From Bolinopsis microptera (Eukaryota > Ctenophora > Tentaculata > Lobata > Bolinopsidae): 64,000 nt of DNA. The first letter of the stretch is position 1; every line of letters starts with the position of its first letter. The position numbers were made by a program, and so were the translations under genes. The stretch is taken from the NCBI RefSeq assembly GCF_026151205.1, contig NC_087079.1:18403571-18467570 (forward strand), given 5' to 3'. The notes under the pieces are model-generated. The model had not been told where the DNA came from and did not search any database. It worked only from the letters and a program-made list of their open reading frames with translations. Positions 1 through 11,099 of this stretch are shown in pieces.

Positions 1-142
1 GCCTTAACAGATGCTGCAGGAGAGTTGTTTCTGGGCGAGCGTCTGTTTTGTGGTGGTGGTGTTGGAATTCTCTTCATGACTGTGGATTGATCACGGGGAT
101 GTGCTGAGTGCCCTCTGGGCTGCCACCACCGGCGAATTAGCT

Positions 143-185
143 GCACCTCAAATTATTTGTTATATAGTAGTGTTGAAAGTATTCC
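143..185 (+). repeat. Dispersed ~37-base repeat, copy 1
   Basis: A block beginning CTCAAATTATTTGTTATATA and ending near GTTGAAAGTATT recurs almost unchanged at 14150-14187 and in shortened form at 26857-26892. The flanks of the three sites are unrelated. It looks like a conserved terminal segment of a transposable element; the family is not identified. Confidence 0.6.
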
Positions 186-332
186 TGGACGCACTACTGG
201 TTCAAGAAACGTTATCCACGACGGATACCGCTACTGCCTGGATAATTAGAAGCGCGACGACAGGACCTACTGGCGATCCACTGGGAAGATCTGCTCCGGA
301 CGTCTCAGTCTGATGAACGACACTACTGTGAC

Positions 333-775
333 CAGTACGCTTAGATGGCAAGTACGTACGGTACAGGGCTTTAAGTACGTACGGTACAGCTACTTTTAAA
401 GGTACGTACCGTACAGGCACTGTAAGGTACAATCTATTTTCAAATTTTTAGAATCAACTTCAGTGAATTACTTGCAATTTTTGATTAGTATATTATCATC
501 ATAATTTTTGAGATAGAACTAGAAGTCGAAAATAAACACACAAATTAACCGGTACTACACTACTACTACTTGTAATTATCGTTAAACTCAAAGCTTCATC
601 CTTTTGTTGCAGTATACGAACACCAGCTTTTCAGCTAGCTCAGGTCGCAACCTTAATCTACGCTTGTCCATTGCTATCAACTGGATTTGTACCTTTCAGC
701 CTACTTTATTAAGTACGTACCGTACAGCTAATTTAAAGGTACGTACCGTACGTACTTGCCATCTTAGCCAGTACG
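333..775. mobile_element. Hairpin MITE-like element with inverted ends
   Basis: The left arm (about 333-420) and right arm (about 710-775) are inverted copies. Both contain the block 'CTTAGATGGCAAGTACGTAC' or its complement, and both repeat the unit GTACGTACGGTACAG. The interior (420-710) has no recognisable coding. It lies directly upstream of the MULE transposase remnant and may be a non-autonomous element inserted there. No clear target duplication was identified. Confidence 0.5.
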
Positions 776-1140
776 AAGACTTATTCCCACCCTCCTACTC
801 CTGCAGCAAACTCTGTCAACGGAAAGCTTCCGATACTGACCTCCCTACGAAACACCTAATTGCTGATGCTGTTGGACATTATGAAGCCCTCTTGGATGAG
901 CTCCTTGCTTTTGGAGTCGACCCTCAATCTGTCATGAGTGACTACGAGAGAGCCCTGATAAACGCTGTGGAGACAACCTGTATACTACCAAGAGAGGATG
1001 CTTCTTCCACCACAAGCAAGCACTTTGGAGGAAGATGCAGCAACATGACCTAGTCCCGGAATACAACGCAGAGAACTCAGCAGTACGGAAGTACTTTAAG
1101 ATGATCGGTGCTATTGCCTTCGTGGACCTAATCTTCGTGG
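773..1140 (+). pseudogene. MULE transposase domain remnant
   Basis: Two adjacent frames read as the core of a Mutator-like (MULE) transposase domain. The first frame ends with VMSDYERALINAV (about 931-969), the usual aspartate-containing block. After a frameshift near 970-995 a second frame reads GCFFHHKQALWRKMQQHDL (about 996-1052), the CFFH..QALWRK block, followed by KYFKMIGAIAFV (about 1086-1121). These match the D...CxFH...LWR..A-F-V pattern of metazoan MULE transposases. The reading frame is interrupted and the N- and C-terminal parts are missing, so it is a dead fragment. MULE identity comes from motif recognition, not a search. Confidence 0.65.
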
Positions 1141-1254
1141 ACCTAATCTTCGTGGATTGTAATCTTTGATTTTATATTTAACCCCATATTTACTCATACA
1201 CGACTACACTCTTGTCATTAAAACTTAAAAATGGAAAGTCAAATTTTTATTGCG

Positions 1255-1470
1255 TAAAGTGTTTTGTCGCACTTTAGTTCGTGTCGCACTACAGTCCAGG
1301 TAGCGCACTGTAGTGCGACAGTGTCGGCCTTGAAATTTCTCTGTCGCACTAGGGTACGTGTCGCACTACGATCCAGGTAGCGTACTCTACTGCGACAGTG
1401 TCGATCTTGGAGGTTTCGCACTAGGGTACATGTCGCACTAGAGTACGTGTCGCACTACAGTACGTGACCC
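1255..1470. repeat. Short inverted/direct repeats of TGTCGCACTA
   Basis: The decamer TGTCGCACTA and its complement recur about nine times, interspersed with GTACGTG or ATCCAGGTAGCG. This forms a locally self-complementary minisatellite of about 200 bases. No coding potential. Confidence 0.6.
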
Positions 1471-1662
1471 GAACTGCTGAAGGTAATTCGTTAGAAGGCT
1501 TACCTACATCTCGATCCCGGGGTGCGGATAGAAGAAAAACATTATTTATAGTCTTGGACACTTATAACTAGCTGATAGCACAGACTACGTTTTTGTTAGG
1601 AAGAATTAGGGTCCGCAAATATGATGTCATTGTCAAAGTATGAGTATTTACTTTGATAGACA

Positions 1663-1870
1663 CCCGGCTTAGTTGTAGTGAACGTACGGAACGTTCACTA
1701 AAAATAGTTTGTGAACGCGTTCGCTAAAAGATTTAACGTTCGGAACATAAGGTAAAGGAAGGTTAATCAGATTTGAAATATTAACACGTCGACACGCCAT
1801 CGTTTCCCGCAATTTTACTTGTTCTAGATGAGTTAGAAGAGTTTTAGCGCGCGTGCATGCACGTGTCAGC
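1663..1870 (+). repeat. Dispersed repeat family A, copy 1
   Basis: This ~200-base block contains GAACGTTCACTAAAAATAG, GTGAACGCGTTCGC and a distal GATGAGTTAG...GCGCGCGTGCATG segment. It recurs in inverse orientation at 6955-7135 (nearly full) and 8880-8990 (proximal half). The self-complementary GAACGTTC and GAACGCGTTC cores suggest the end of a DNA transposon. Confidence 0.6.
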
Positions 1871-2329
1871 AGAAAATATTTTAAATGCTAATAATTCAGG
1901 TATTTAATGAAAAAATATGTTAGTCTCATTATCGTATAATGGTCAGCATCCGCAATGTCTATCAGTACAGCATCTCTACGTAATTGTGTACACTGTATAG
2001 TACACGGAATGAAGTATCGAGCATTAACAGATATATGTGTCATCATTAATTATGGATGAAAATACCTTTGAACTATTGAAAGTTGATGATCAATAAACGT
2101 CATGCGGTTTGCTACAAGTACAGTCAAGTTAGTATAAGATCTGTCGAAATTCGAGTGAAATTATTTTCATTCCCATACATTCAAAAACTGAGCCAGTAAA
2201 CCTTATTAATATTTAGACATGATAAGTAAAAGTAACTCCAATCATTCAAATTTTTCGTCTGGTGTATGTGAGATTTTTCCCTCCAAATACTTTACCGGCT
2301 GATAAACATTAAATAATATATTTCATGTA

Positions 2330-2435
2330 CACATCTGTTTTCCAAACAGTTTAAGTTAAAGACTAAAGTTACCGGTACGTGACCAGAACTGCATTGAGTG
2401 CACACGTGCGAATTTGATTTTACGCACGAATTAGT
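2330..2435 (+). repeat. Dispersed repeat family B, copy 1
   Basis: The block CCAAACAGTTTAAGTTAAAG followed by ACGTGACC...GTGCACACGTGCGAAT...TTTTACGC recurs at 3470-3760 and at 8205-8420. The other copies continue into GAAAGAGAATCT and CGCGCGGGGAATAAT...GGTCACGT. It is a dispersed repeat of unknown family; no ORF. Confidence 0.5.
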
Positions 2436-3139
2436 ATTAAATGTTAGACCAAGAAATTGATCTAACACACAACTGTACTTCTGTACACTTCAATGATTGG
2501 GCTGATGACTCCAGTGAAAGGGCTGGTGACTCTAGCGAAAGTGCTGGTGACGAGGAGAAAGACCATAAACCAGGGATTCCTTCGGGAGCATGTAAGATTA
2601 TATCCAAAGTTTGTTCGCCAATGGGGTGTGTCTGGGTGTCAAAGATCTTCAAGGTGGGTGCTACTTGTGATGAACTCTAGAAGGATGGGATGGTAATACT
2701 CGGTCTGGCCGTCTGGAAGCCCATATAGTTCCAGTTCAGAAACCGATTAAGGAGGTGCGGCTACTGATGAGAAGTCTCCTTAAAGTTTATTTGGGTTAGA
2801 AACGCCATCTGGATCCCTACCCTCGCACAAGATTATTCTCAATTTTCTTGTTGTGTTCCACAATTCTACCAATAAGTATACTTACCTTTATGTACATGAT
2901 ATCTTTCTATAGCATATTCTCTATACAATAGGTAGTGTTTCTCCTATAATAATATATTGTACATGACAGACATAGAACTTATCCTGACTGTCATCTTTTG
3001 CGGACCCTAATTCTTCCTAACAAAAACGTAGTCTGTGCTATCAGCTAGTTATAAGTGTCCAAGACTATAAATAATGTTTTTCTTCTATCCGCACCCCGGG
3101 ATCGAGATGTAAGCCTTCTAACGAATTACCTTCAGCAGT

Positions 3140-4580
3140 TCCATAACTTAAGGTAGATACCATACTATACTACTTGTATCACGTCGCGATCCCCACCGAC
3201 ATGTCATTACTTTCTCTAAGTAGATCTTGAAGTGAAAATTGTTTCCGATTTTAGCGTTGATGTCGCTGAAAATTTCCGTGGTTGTTAGATTTGCCAAAAG
3301 CAAAAGTTCTTACTTCTTTCTGATCAAGGTATTCCATTAGCGTTGCATCACCATTAGCCTTAGGTAAAGGTATAAAATTCGATAACTGTTTTATCGTCTT
3401 ATCGGTATCCGCATGATTTTCTGATCTAATTCTACCGGCCGAATGGCAAAGCGATAAACATTATTTTTCATAACACATCCGCGTTTTCCGACCAGTTTAA
3501 GTTAAACAAGGTTAACGGTGACCAGTCCTGTGGACAATGACATGGAGCCTATTACCTATGACTATAAATTTATAATAATGCAATTCACAGAATTGCATTT
3601 TGACGTACTTTTGGGAGTACCAAAAGCGCGCAAACTTAATATATTTGACGCGCGAATCTGTTTTTGAAAGAAACTGATCAAAGTGAAAGAGAATCTAATT
3701 TGTAATAACATCGCGCGGGGAATAATATTGGTCACGTACGTGTAATATTAAAACTATACTATAAGTATACGAATACCTAACGATTCCCTTAAAAATAAGG
3801 ATAATCTATAAATCACTTTGACGTGGGACTGGGAAGCTATTCTCGCACATAACTTTTACTTACGAATCCAAAATTACTAGGTCTAGAGAAGGTTCCAAAA
3901 TCAAACCAGCAATGATAAGTTTATCTTATTGAACTTTAATTAACTTTAATTTTGAATCGACACCAATTCAAATTGAACGCTCGAGAGTCTGAGAAGAGGC
4001 CCCAGCTAGGGCATAGCGTACATATATTAATATCCGTTTAACCTTAAAGTTAAATAGTCTGCCCATTTACGTTCAAGTCAACGCCCGTACGTAAACGTTT
4101 GAATGCCTCCGGGCTCCGAGCGTTCATTTTAATGTCCGTTTTTAACTTTAAATGGATACAATGAGATAAAACTATGTTGTCGGAATTAGACAGTAAATAC
4201 CTAAACAACAATGAATAAAAATAAGTCACTAGTATAGCAATAAGCAAATAATAATAAAATTATTGCTCCTTAATTCGTGAATTTTTCATAAGACGCAAAC
4301 TTGTGTTAACATAAATATAATAACATAAATATAATAACATAAATAATAATAAGGTCTCGCTGCTTGTTAACTGTGGGGCGGTTTCTTTTTTTGTTTATCA
4401 CCCAGTCGTACAAGCTCCAATTCGTCTCACAGGGTGAGGCTGATGTCGATTGCGACAGCGCTTTCGTTGGAAAACTCTGTAGTTCGGGTACCTCTCAACC
4501 GAAGTTGCTCCACCAAGAGACTGGACCGTCAAAATCTTGAGGCAGCGTCAGTAGAGAATAAGCCTCTTTTCTCTCGGTAG
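3140..4580. other. Non-genic stretch with repeat family B
   Basis: AT-rich DNA without a supportable gene. It contains a diverged family-B repeat at about 3420-3760 and a short three-copy 'ATAACATAAATA' repeat near 4308-4346. The region 4390-4600 is richer in GC and leads into the LINE fragment; it may be additional decayed LINE sequence. Confidence 0.5.
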
Positions 4581-4599
4581 AACGTGTACTGCGAAATTA

Positions 4600-5999
4600 A
4601 AGTATCTTCTTCTTTGTTGCGCCGTCACACCTTCAAACTCTATATCCACGAGCTCTCGATCAGACTTGAACAAATCGAGGAATTGGATGTACCTTTATTA
4701 AACGGTGTAAAAGTAAGTCACCTCCTATGGGCAGATGACCTGGTACTCTTAGCGCTGGATGCGGGCAGCTTACAGAAACTGCTCAATTGCTTGCATGACT
4801 ATGCTGAAAAGTGGGAGCTGTCTGTGAATATCAACAAAACCAGCGTGATGGTCTTTAACACAAGCTCACGAATACTGAAATGTGCTTACGGCTTCAAACT
4901 AGGCAACTTGGACATCGCACCCGTCAGAAAATACTGCTATCTAGGAATCCAGTTCTCCCTGAACGGTTCCTTCAAGCAAGCAATCGATGAACTTAGGAAG
5001 AAAGCTCTTCGCTCATTCTTCTCTCTGAGACGAACTATTGACACGAGAGCCCTTACCACTAGCACGATGCTAAAACTCATTGATAGCTTAGTCAAGCCAG
5101 TGGCCACATATGGATGCCCTATTTGGCTGCCATCAACCAACATCGTGAAAGCCATCCTCTCAAAAAATCAAGAAGCGAGTCTTCCCAAAGCAGCAGCAAA
5201 AGATGCTCTTGAAACTACTCACTTGAAAATTCTTAAATGGATATTGGGTGTCCACAAAAAGGCAAATAACAACTTCTGCTACGGAGATACAGGTAGAACC
5301 CCCTGGACAGTAACCGTCCTCCCTCAATGTATTGCCTACTTCTGTAGAGCATCACAAGCGGTTGTAGGTAACGTGAACACCCTGCACCATACATTTCAGG
5401 AACAGAAACAACTGAACCTTACCTGGTATGATGCATGGTCTACTATCATCAAGACTAGCACTGTCGCTAAGCCACACCTACCCCACACCCTTGCGGCTCG
5501 TGAACACATACACGAAACATTTGTCAACCACTGGAAGAAGGATCTTCACAACCAGCCTAAAATGTCATTCTACACTGCGGTCAAAGCTGAGTTTGGTGAA
5601 GAACTGTACTTACAGCTCCCATGCAGGGTCAAAAGAGCTAACATTGCAAAACTTCGATCTAGCAGTCACGATCTGAGGATTGAGAAAGGTCGCTACACTG
5701 GAGATCGCTACAACACAGCACTGAAAACATGTCGCTTTTGCTGCTCCTCAGACACCGACGTCATGCGGTTCTTCGAAGAACTACCATTCTTTGAAACACC
5801 TATCCTTGAAACCGAGGACCACGTTATAAATGAATGCCCCAGCTACAACTCCCTCCGGTCCAACCTCTCAGACAACCTTAAAAGCCTCATAATGCTCAAA
5901 GAATATGGGGCCATCATGAACTCATTCCATGCTACTGAATTTGGAAAGTACCTCACAGAATCCTTTCACCTTCGACATCCTCCTGAAAAGAAGTCCTAG
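4600..5999 (+). CDS. 5'-truncated LINE reverse transcriptase (C-terminal half)
   Basis: The long open frame encodes the C-terminal part of a non-LTR retrotransposon reverse transcriptase. It opens just before RT motif C, where SHLLWADDLVLLALD (about 4717-4760) holds the catalytic Asp pair. It continues through thumb and connection blocks (YCYLGIQFS, KPVATYGCPIWL, LKWILGVHKK) to a C-terminal C-x2-C...H-x4-C knuckle (CRFC...EDHVINEC, about 5731-5838). The endonuclease domain and RT motifs A and B are missing, as in typical 5'-truncated insertions. The frame is open for 460 codons, so this copy is younger than most repeats here. The blocks parallel the full LINE at 32-39 kb, but the two are clearly distinct at the residue level. 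The start is the truncation point, not a true initiator. Confidence 0.85.
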
Positions 6000-6405
6000 T
6001 TATCACCTCCTATGAAGTCCTAGCAATCACCACCTAACAGACTCTTCAAACCTTCGAAATCCTATGATTAAGTCCTAATCCTCGCTTCACGTCCCCTACT
6101 CATCTCCTTCAACGTCCCATCACCTTATGTAGTTTAACATATCTCCTTGGACTTGCTTTTATGCACACATCCAGAATTTCTATTAGCATTTAAATTATTA
6201 TATTTGATTTTATTTCCACTTCGTGATATTGTAACGCGGTTAAATTTTAAGATTTTATTTTCATACTTTTATTCGGCTTTTGTTTTATATATGAACTTAT
6301 TTATGAATTGATGTATAGCCAAAACGAGTCCGTTAGTGTTCTCCTTGGTAATTTCAAGTTTAATTCCAGTTTAATTTAATTCCAGTTTAATTCCAGTTTA
6401 ATTCC
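6000..6405 (+). mobile_element. LINE 3' UTR and repetitive tail
   Basis: A non-coding AT-rich 3' UTR follows the RT stop codon. It ends in a short repetitive tail at about 6355-6405 built from 'AGTTTAATTCC' units. Non-poly(A) simple-repeat tails of this sort are common for CR1/L2-type LINEs and mark the likely 3' end of the insertion. Confidence 0.6.
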
Positions 6406-6675
6406 ACCACGTGTCCATGACATCTAGAAACTCCTTCCAAGTAGTAGAATAATATTGATTGCTCAATGAAATAAATGATTACGATTAAAATGTGGTATAT
6501 AAGTCGTTCGTTTTTGGTGAAGTATTATCAGTTGCCATCATCAACAACAGCTATTCCAATTCCTGACATGGTACTCTTCTGTCTAATGGACGAAATTAAT
6601 GGACCCACCGCCTCCCGTAAGGTTGCTTAATCGTTTAATAAGCCTTGACACCACCGCTGATTGAAATTCGCGTGC

Positions 6676-6759
6676 GATGATGTGAACCCTGCTTGATTCA
6701 GGGGATGATGTGAACCCTGCTTGATTCAGGGGATGATGTGAACCCTGCTTGATTCAGGG
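6676..6759 (+). repeat. 28-base tandem repeat, three copies
   Basis: Three perfect head-to-tail copies of a 28-base unit (GATGATGTGAACCCTGCTTG plus ATTCAGGG) lie immediately before a diverging fourth start (GATACTG). Non-coding minisatellite. Confidence 0.9.
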
Positions 6760-6954
6760 GATACTGTCATTATGCAGTAATTATCTGGTAGACAGGTGTT
6801 CGTGGACAGTTGTCCGCGGACAGTGGTCGGGCTATCTCGATACTGCCGAAACTCCTTCCAGACATCCTGATTCGTGTGTTGATCAAATCCCTGATATATA
6901 AGCCGGGTGAACACAAAACCCTAGAAACACTATATAGCGGAGTTTTAGGGCCTG

Positions 6955-7135
6955 AAAAGTGAAACGTGCATGCATGCGCGCTAAAACTCTCCTAACTCAT
7001 CTAGAACATGTAAAATTGCGGGAAACGATGGCGTGTCGACGTGTTGATATTTTAAATCTGATTAACGTTCCTTTACCATTATGTTGCGAACGTTAAAATC
7101 TTTTAGCGAACGCGTTCACAAACTATTTTTAGTGG
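6955..7135 (-). repeat. Dispersed repeat family A, copy 2 (inverted)
   Basis: Inverse copy of 1663-1870, including the GCATGCATGCGCGC end, GGCGTGTCGACGTGTT and AGCGAACGCGTTCACAAAC. With copy 1 it brackets the 1.67-kb element and the truncated LINE, so the pair may be remnants of one larger element. Confidence 0.6.
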
Positions 7136-7139
7136 TCTG

Positions 7140-8880
7140 TACCTAATTAATGACGGCTAAACTAGGTAAATTTGCGCATGAACCTATCAATATAGGGACT
7201 GATGAAATCAAGGCAGTTAGTGGCACAGAAATCGAAAGGATTAGTGATTTCATAAATCAGTAGTCAATGACTAGACAGGGTTATTGAAAATTACAAAGAA
7301 TAAAATGGCGTCTGGACTTGGGACCAGCTCATAGCACAGTTCATTAATGCAATCTGAAAACCATTCTGCTAGCTAAAAGTAAAAAATGATTTTGTTAGGT
7401 AAAACGTACTGAAAATTAAAATTAAGATTAAAAATTGAAAACGAACTGAACTAAAAAAAAGAATGACACGTCATGCTAAAATACATATTCCGAAGTAAAA
7501 TTAATCCCAAATTTTCCCCAAATGTTAAAATACTTGTCGACGAAGATTTCAAACCGTTTGCGCAAGGTGCAGCAATATTAAAACTTTGTCGTGCAAGTTT
7601 ACGAACTAAATTTTTACAATCCAAAATAAAACTGTTATAAGAACTATTAATACGAGCTAACGAACTAACTGACTAATAAATTTACCATAATACTGGCCTT
7701 TGGGATTATTCCCATCTAATAGGGATAATTAATGACATCAAAATTATAATCGTTCCTCTTGTCGTAAAGTTTTTAAAAAAATTTTCCCTTATAAATATTG
7801 ATAGTGATAGTAATTAGTAAGACTAATATCTAAAAAGTCAGTTTCACGAACTGAAGTATTATTTTTATTCATAATCATCTCTGGAGGATATATTTCACTT
7901 AAAACTCGGTCTAATAGACCAAAATCATATATAAGACCATAACATACAGATTATACTTTTCCGAGCCACCGTTGAGCTATATTGTTCTAAATCTATGGCT
8001 GAGACCCATTGGATATCGGTTAGTTGCTGTTTGATAACTATAAGCGTATCAATGGTTGTTACAGTAGGTAAGCCCTCAACAGTTGAATACCATCCCCAAG
8101 CCAACAGTGATGATTAGTCGAAGCATAATGAAACTAGCCAAGTATTTAGCGAGACACAATGATGAACTGGCCGATCAAGCACTTTTTGGGATTCCCAGCA
8201 TAAAATAACAACACCTGTTTCCAAACAGTTAAAGTTAAAGATTATAAACTTACCGTTGCCTAATTCTGAGAACATGGAACGCACACGTGCCAATATGATT
8301 TTACGCGCGAATTACCCAGAATTAACTGAAACTGAATGCTGAAAGAGAATCTTATCAGTTATCGGCTACCTATCGCGTCGCGCGGGGAATAATTTTGGTC
8401 ACGTTCATCATTTTGTGTTCCCTTTTAAATACAATTACCAGTGCAGAGAGTGGTTTCAGAAACGCAAATTCAACTTGCAAAGATCAATTTACCTGGGTAC
8501 GGTACCTCGCTCAGGCTTTTGCATTTATTAAGTTAAACACATTGATTTAACATTGAACATATTATGGCGATTAAAAATATGTCTATAGCAGATAGGGCGG
8601 AATGACAGGTTTAGCAACGCCCAGGAATTACAAGCAGCAAATTCTGCTACTGCTAGTGCTATCACGGAGAATCAAATCAAATATCATAGTGGTACCGTGG
8701 CATGTCCTGTGTCCATTCTTGGTCAGCGTTGTATAGGTTGCATGGATTAGAATAAGTCCCTGCTTGCTGTTGGCGTTGCTGCGGTGAGGCTGGCTGGAAC
8801 AATTGTCGGAGAACTCTTTGGCTTCATTCTCTCTTCACTTCTTTCTCCGCACAAAACTGTTTAATCCGTGGGAGGCCCTG
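7140..8880. other. AT-rich non-genic DNA with repeat family B
   Basis: No gene supported. A family-B copy lies at 8205-8420. Near 8605-8640 (GGCGGAATGACAGG) there is a diverged relative of the ~80-base MITE found intact at 10.2, 41.3 and 43.8 kb. The rest shows short interrupted frames only. Confidence 0.5.
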
Positions 8881-8990
8881 TTTTAACGTTCCTTATGTTC
8901 CAAACGTTAAAATCTTTTAGCGAACGCGTTCACAGACTATTTTTAGTGAACGTTCCGTACGAATTCACTACAAGTACAACTAAGCTATAA
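8880..8990 (-). repeat. Dispersed repeat family A, copy 3 (inverted, partial)
   Basis: Proximal part of family A in inverse orientation, containing AGCGAACGCGTTCACAGAC, TTAGTGAACGTTCCGTACG and a flanking ACAACTAAGC that matches the flank of copy 1 (about 1664-1680). Confidence 0.55.
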
Positions 8991-8999
8991 GGGCAAAAT

Positions 9000-10150
9000 C
9001 ATCGATTAGAGGCTTTTATCTTAAAGAGTGAACCGGAAGTGGAACGTGAAACAGATCATATTGCACGGTGGAGAACCAAACTAGCAACTTTTCTATTATG
9101 AATACGTTCAGTAGGTGAAAATTATTGTTATTAATTTTTACCTGTCAGATACGTAAAATAACAAAGTAATCTCTCCGTTAGGCGTTCGGGTAGGAGAAAT
9201 AAGCAAGCTGATAAGAGACAATGAAATTACAAACGTATGCAATTAGTGTGTGGCGTGAGGTATATTTACTTTAATTTTTAGTGCCGACTTTAGCTTCAAT
9301 GATATCACCGCGCACCGTTAACATACTCATAGTCTGGACAGCACCCTTCTAAATCCGAAAAGTGTCATGCTTGTAGTAAATATTTGGTAGAATTCGGTCC
9401 AGGACAAGCTATTAAATTTTTTGCTGCGCTCCGGTCTATCACAGCAGTTTTCCTAATACCGTAGAGAAGTTTTTTTTTATTAACAAATAAAACTCGATTA
9501 CTAGACTCCTAGCCTGATACGAACTAAATTAAAAATTGCTCATAATGAACTTATCATCTTATCATTGATCATAAATAAAATAAATGCTGTTAGCTGTGAG
9601 CTTTTGCTGGTCCCATGAATATAATTCAATGGATATGATATAATATAAATATTCATATACTAATATAATACAATTATTCAAACAATATACACATAATATA
9701 GTAATGACCCTATATAAAATCAACCCTTAAAGAATTCAAAAAATTCCCTTAACAATCAAAAATTACCCCTTGGCCTTGTGGCTCCAAGTTAAGATCTAGA
9801 CTGTTTATATCAACAATGTTTTTTTCTTGCACCCCTGTCTCCACGGAGAGAAATCACTGTTGTTGTATTCATATACTTGCACATTTACGAGTCTTCTGAA
9901 TCTATTATATTACATAATACACGACTTCTCATTCATAATTCATATCAAACATTTATATACTCATGCAGCGAGAACAAAATATTTAGTGTCGAAACTAACA
10001 CAAGCAGTCATATTGCCGTGTTGTAAAACGGCCGACCGTTTACTACAAGTTAAGCATCAGTCAAGTCAAATCAAATCAAAACATAGTTTTAAAAAACGTA
10101 TACGCTATCTGCAACATTTGACATCTAGCACAACGTGCACAGTCTGGTTT
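9000..10150. other. AT-rich non-genic DNA
   Basis: No supportable gene. 9610-9720 is an extreme AT stretch of ATATAATA-like words. The frame at 9827-10195 is low-complexity, matches no family and overlaps a MITE, so I do not call it. Confidence 0.5.
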
Positions 10151-10161
10151 AGTCAACAATG

Positions 10162-10240
10162 TTACCTGGGAACCTCAGGCTATCATGTTCGTTAATGAAT
10201 AGAGATTCGGCGGAATGACAGGCTGAGCGCTGCCCAATAA
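10162..10240 (+). mobile_element. Ultra-short (~80-base) MITE, copy 1, with target duplication
   Basis: The element begins TTACCTGGGAACC and ends GCTGCCCAATAA. It is flanked on both sides by CAACAATG (10154-10161 and 10242-10249); one further T is shared if the 9-base repeat TCAACAATG is taken. It shares the core AATAGAGATT.GGCGGAATGACAGGCTGAGCGC with copies at 41266-41344 and 43841-43923. The TTAC...GTAA-type ends and 8-9-base duplications point to cut-and-paste insertion (hAT- or Mutator-like). Confidence 0.75.
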
Positions 10241-10324
10241 TCAACAATGCAGCTCTAAACGCTGCGGACTTGCTATTATAAAAATTGATGAGCGCTCGAT
10301 TTGAAATCCCGACGCGCATAAAAA

Positions 10325-10549
10325 CTGCCACTAACTGCTACTAACTGCCACTAACTGCCACTAACTGCCACTAACTGCTACTGTCGCGCGCAAATGCGTG
10401 GGCGCGATTGTAGCAGTTAGTGGCAGTTAGTGGCAGTTAGTGGCAGTTTGTAGCAGTTAGTGGCAGTTTGTGGCAGTTAGTGCAGTTTGTGGCAGTTAGT
10501 GGCAGTTTGTGGCAGTTAGTGGCAGTTTGTAGCAGTTAGTGACAGTTTA
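10325..10549. repeat. Inverted pair of 10-base repeat arrays
   Basis: Left array 10325-10383 repeats TGCCACTAAC or TGCTACTAAC. Right array 10411-10549 repeats the complement, GTTAGTGGCA with GTTTGTGGCA variants. They are separated by a GC-rich 27-base spacer rich in CGCG words. The two arrays are fully complementary in unit sequence, so single-stranded DNA or RNA from here would fold into a long hairpin with slipping registers. Confidence 0.9.
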
Positions 10550-10559
10550 TTTGCACTTA

Positions 10560-10780
10560 GCTCCTCCTGTGACCAGGACGCGCGCCGAGTTGGACTCGTC
10601 GACGGTCCTGTTCCAATATATGGAACAGATATTTTACGAGTATCACCCGTTAAGCCGTGGACAGTGGATGGACAAAATTGGGATTGAAATAACAAATATA
10701 TCAAAATATTTCTTGCGCCGCGCGCATTTTCATCACTCTTCATCCCCTCTGTGAAGCTATTAGAACTTTCCTGATACCTT
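10560..10780 (+). repeat. Segment shared with the 45-61 kb array
   Basis: Contains ACTCGTCGACGGTC, GGAACAGATATTTTACGAG and TATCACCCGTTAA. These match the block at the start of every unit in the 45-61 kb array (for example 45240-45300), so this is a dispersed copy of that block. It is followed by CGCGCG-rich DNA and 'CCAATCCGT' words also found near 12650. Confidence 0.6.
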
Positions 10781-11099
10781 GCCAATCCGTATTAACACCA
10801 ATCCGTGTTCTTTCTTTTGATTGGTCGGCGTCCACTGTAAGCCTTCCTTGCGGTTGCTTTCACAACGCGTCCCCATTCTCCAACTCCTGCTGCTAAAGAG
10901 AGAGAGACTCCCAAGTTATATACCATAATATATTATACATAGATATCGACAACAGACTCCGAGAGTCTTGAAGTTCTGTTACCACCGCCCCTGGTGCAAC
11001 CCCTTACGGGTTAACGATGAGGAGACAGGGACTTCCAGGGACGGTCTGGCCTGCTACGTGCAACTCGTAGGAGTATGCAATGTTCCTGTAACGTCACTG

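Larger units (their letters stand above)
1472..3140. mobile_element. Non-autonomous DNA transposon with ~145-base terminal inverted repeats
   Basis: The left arm 1472-1619 (starting AACTGCTGAAGGTAATTCG, ending GGGTCCGCAAA) is repeated in inverse orientation at 2997-3140 with only a few differences. The ~1.38-kb interior contains no transposase ORF that I recognise, so it would need a transposase in trans. The interior carries members of two other dispersed families (1663-1870 and 2330-2430). I could not see an unambiguous target-site duplication. Confidence 0.7.

Noticed and set aside
10325-10549. CRISPR-like regular repeats here and at 17.3-18.5 kb
   Set aside because: Units are contiguous without unique spacers, and the context is clearly eukaryotic.
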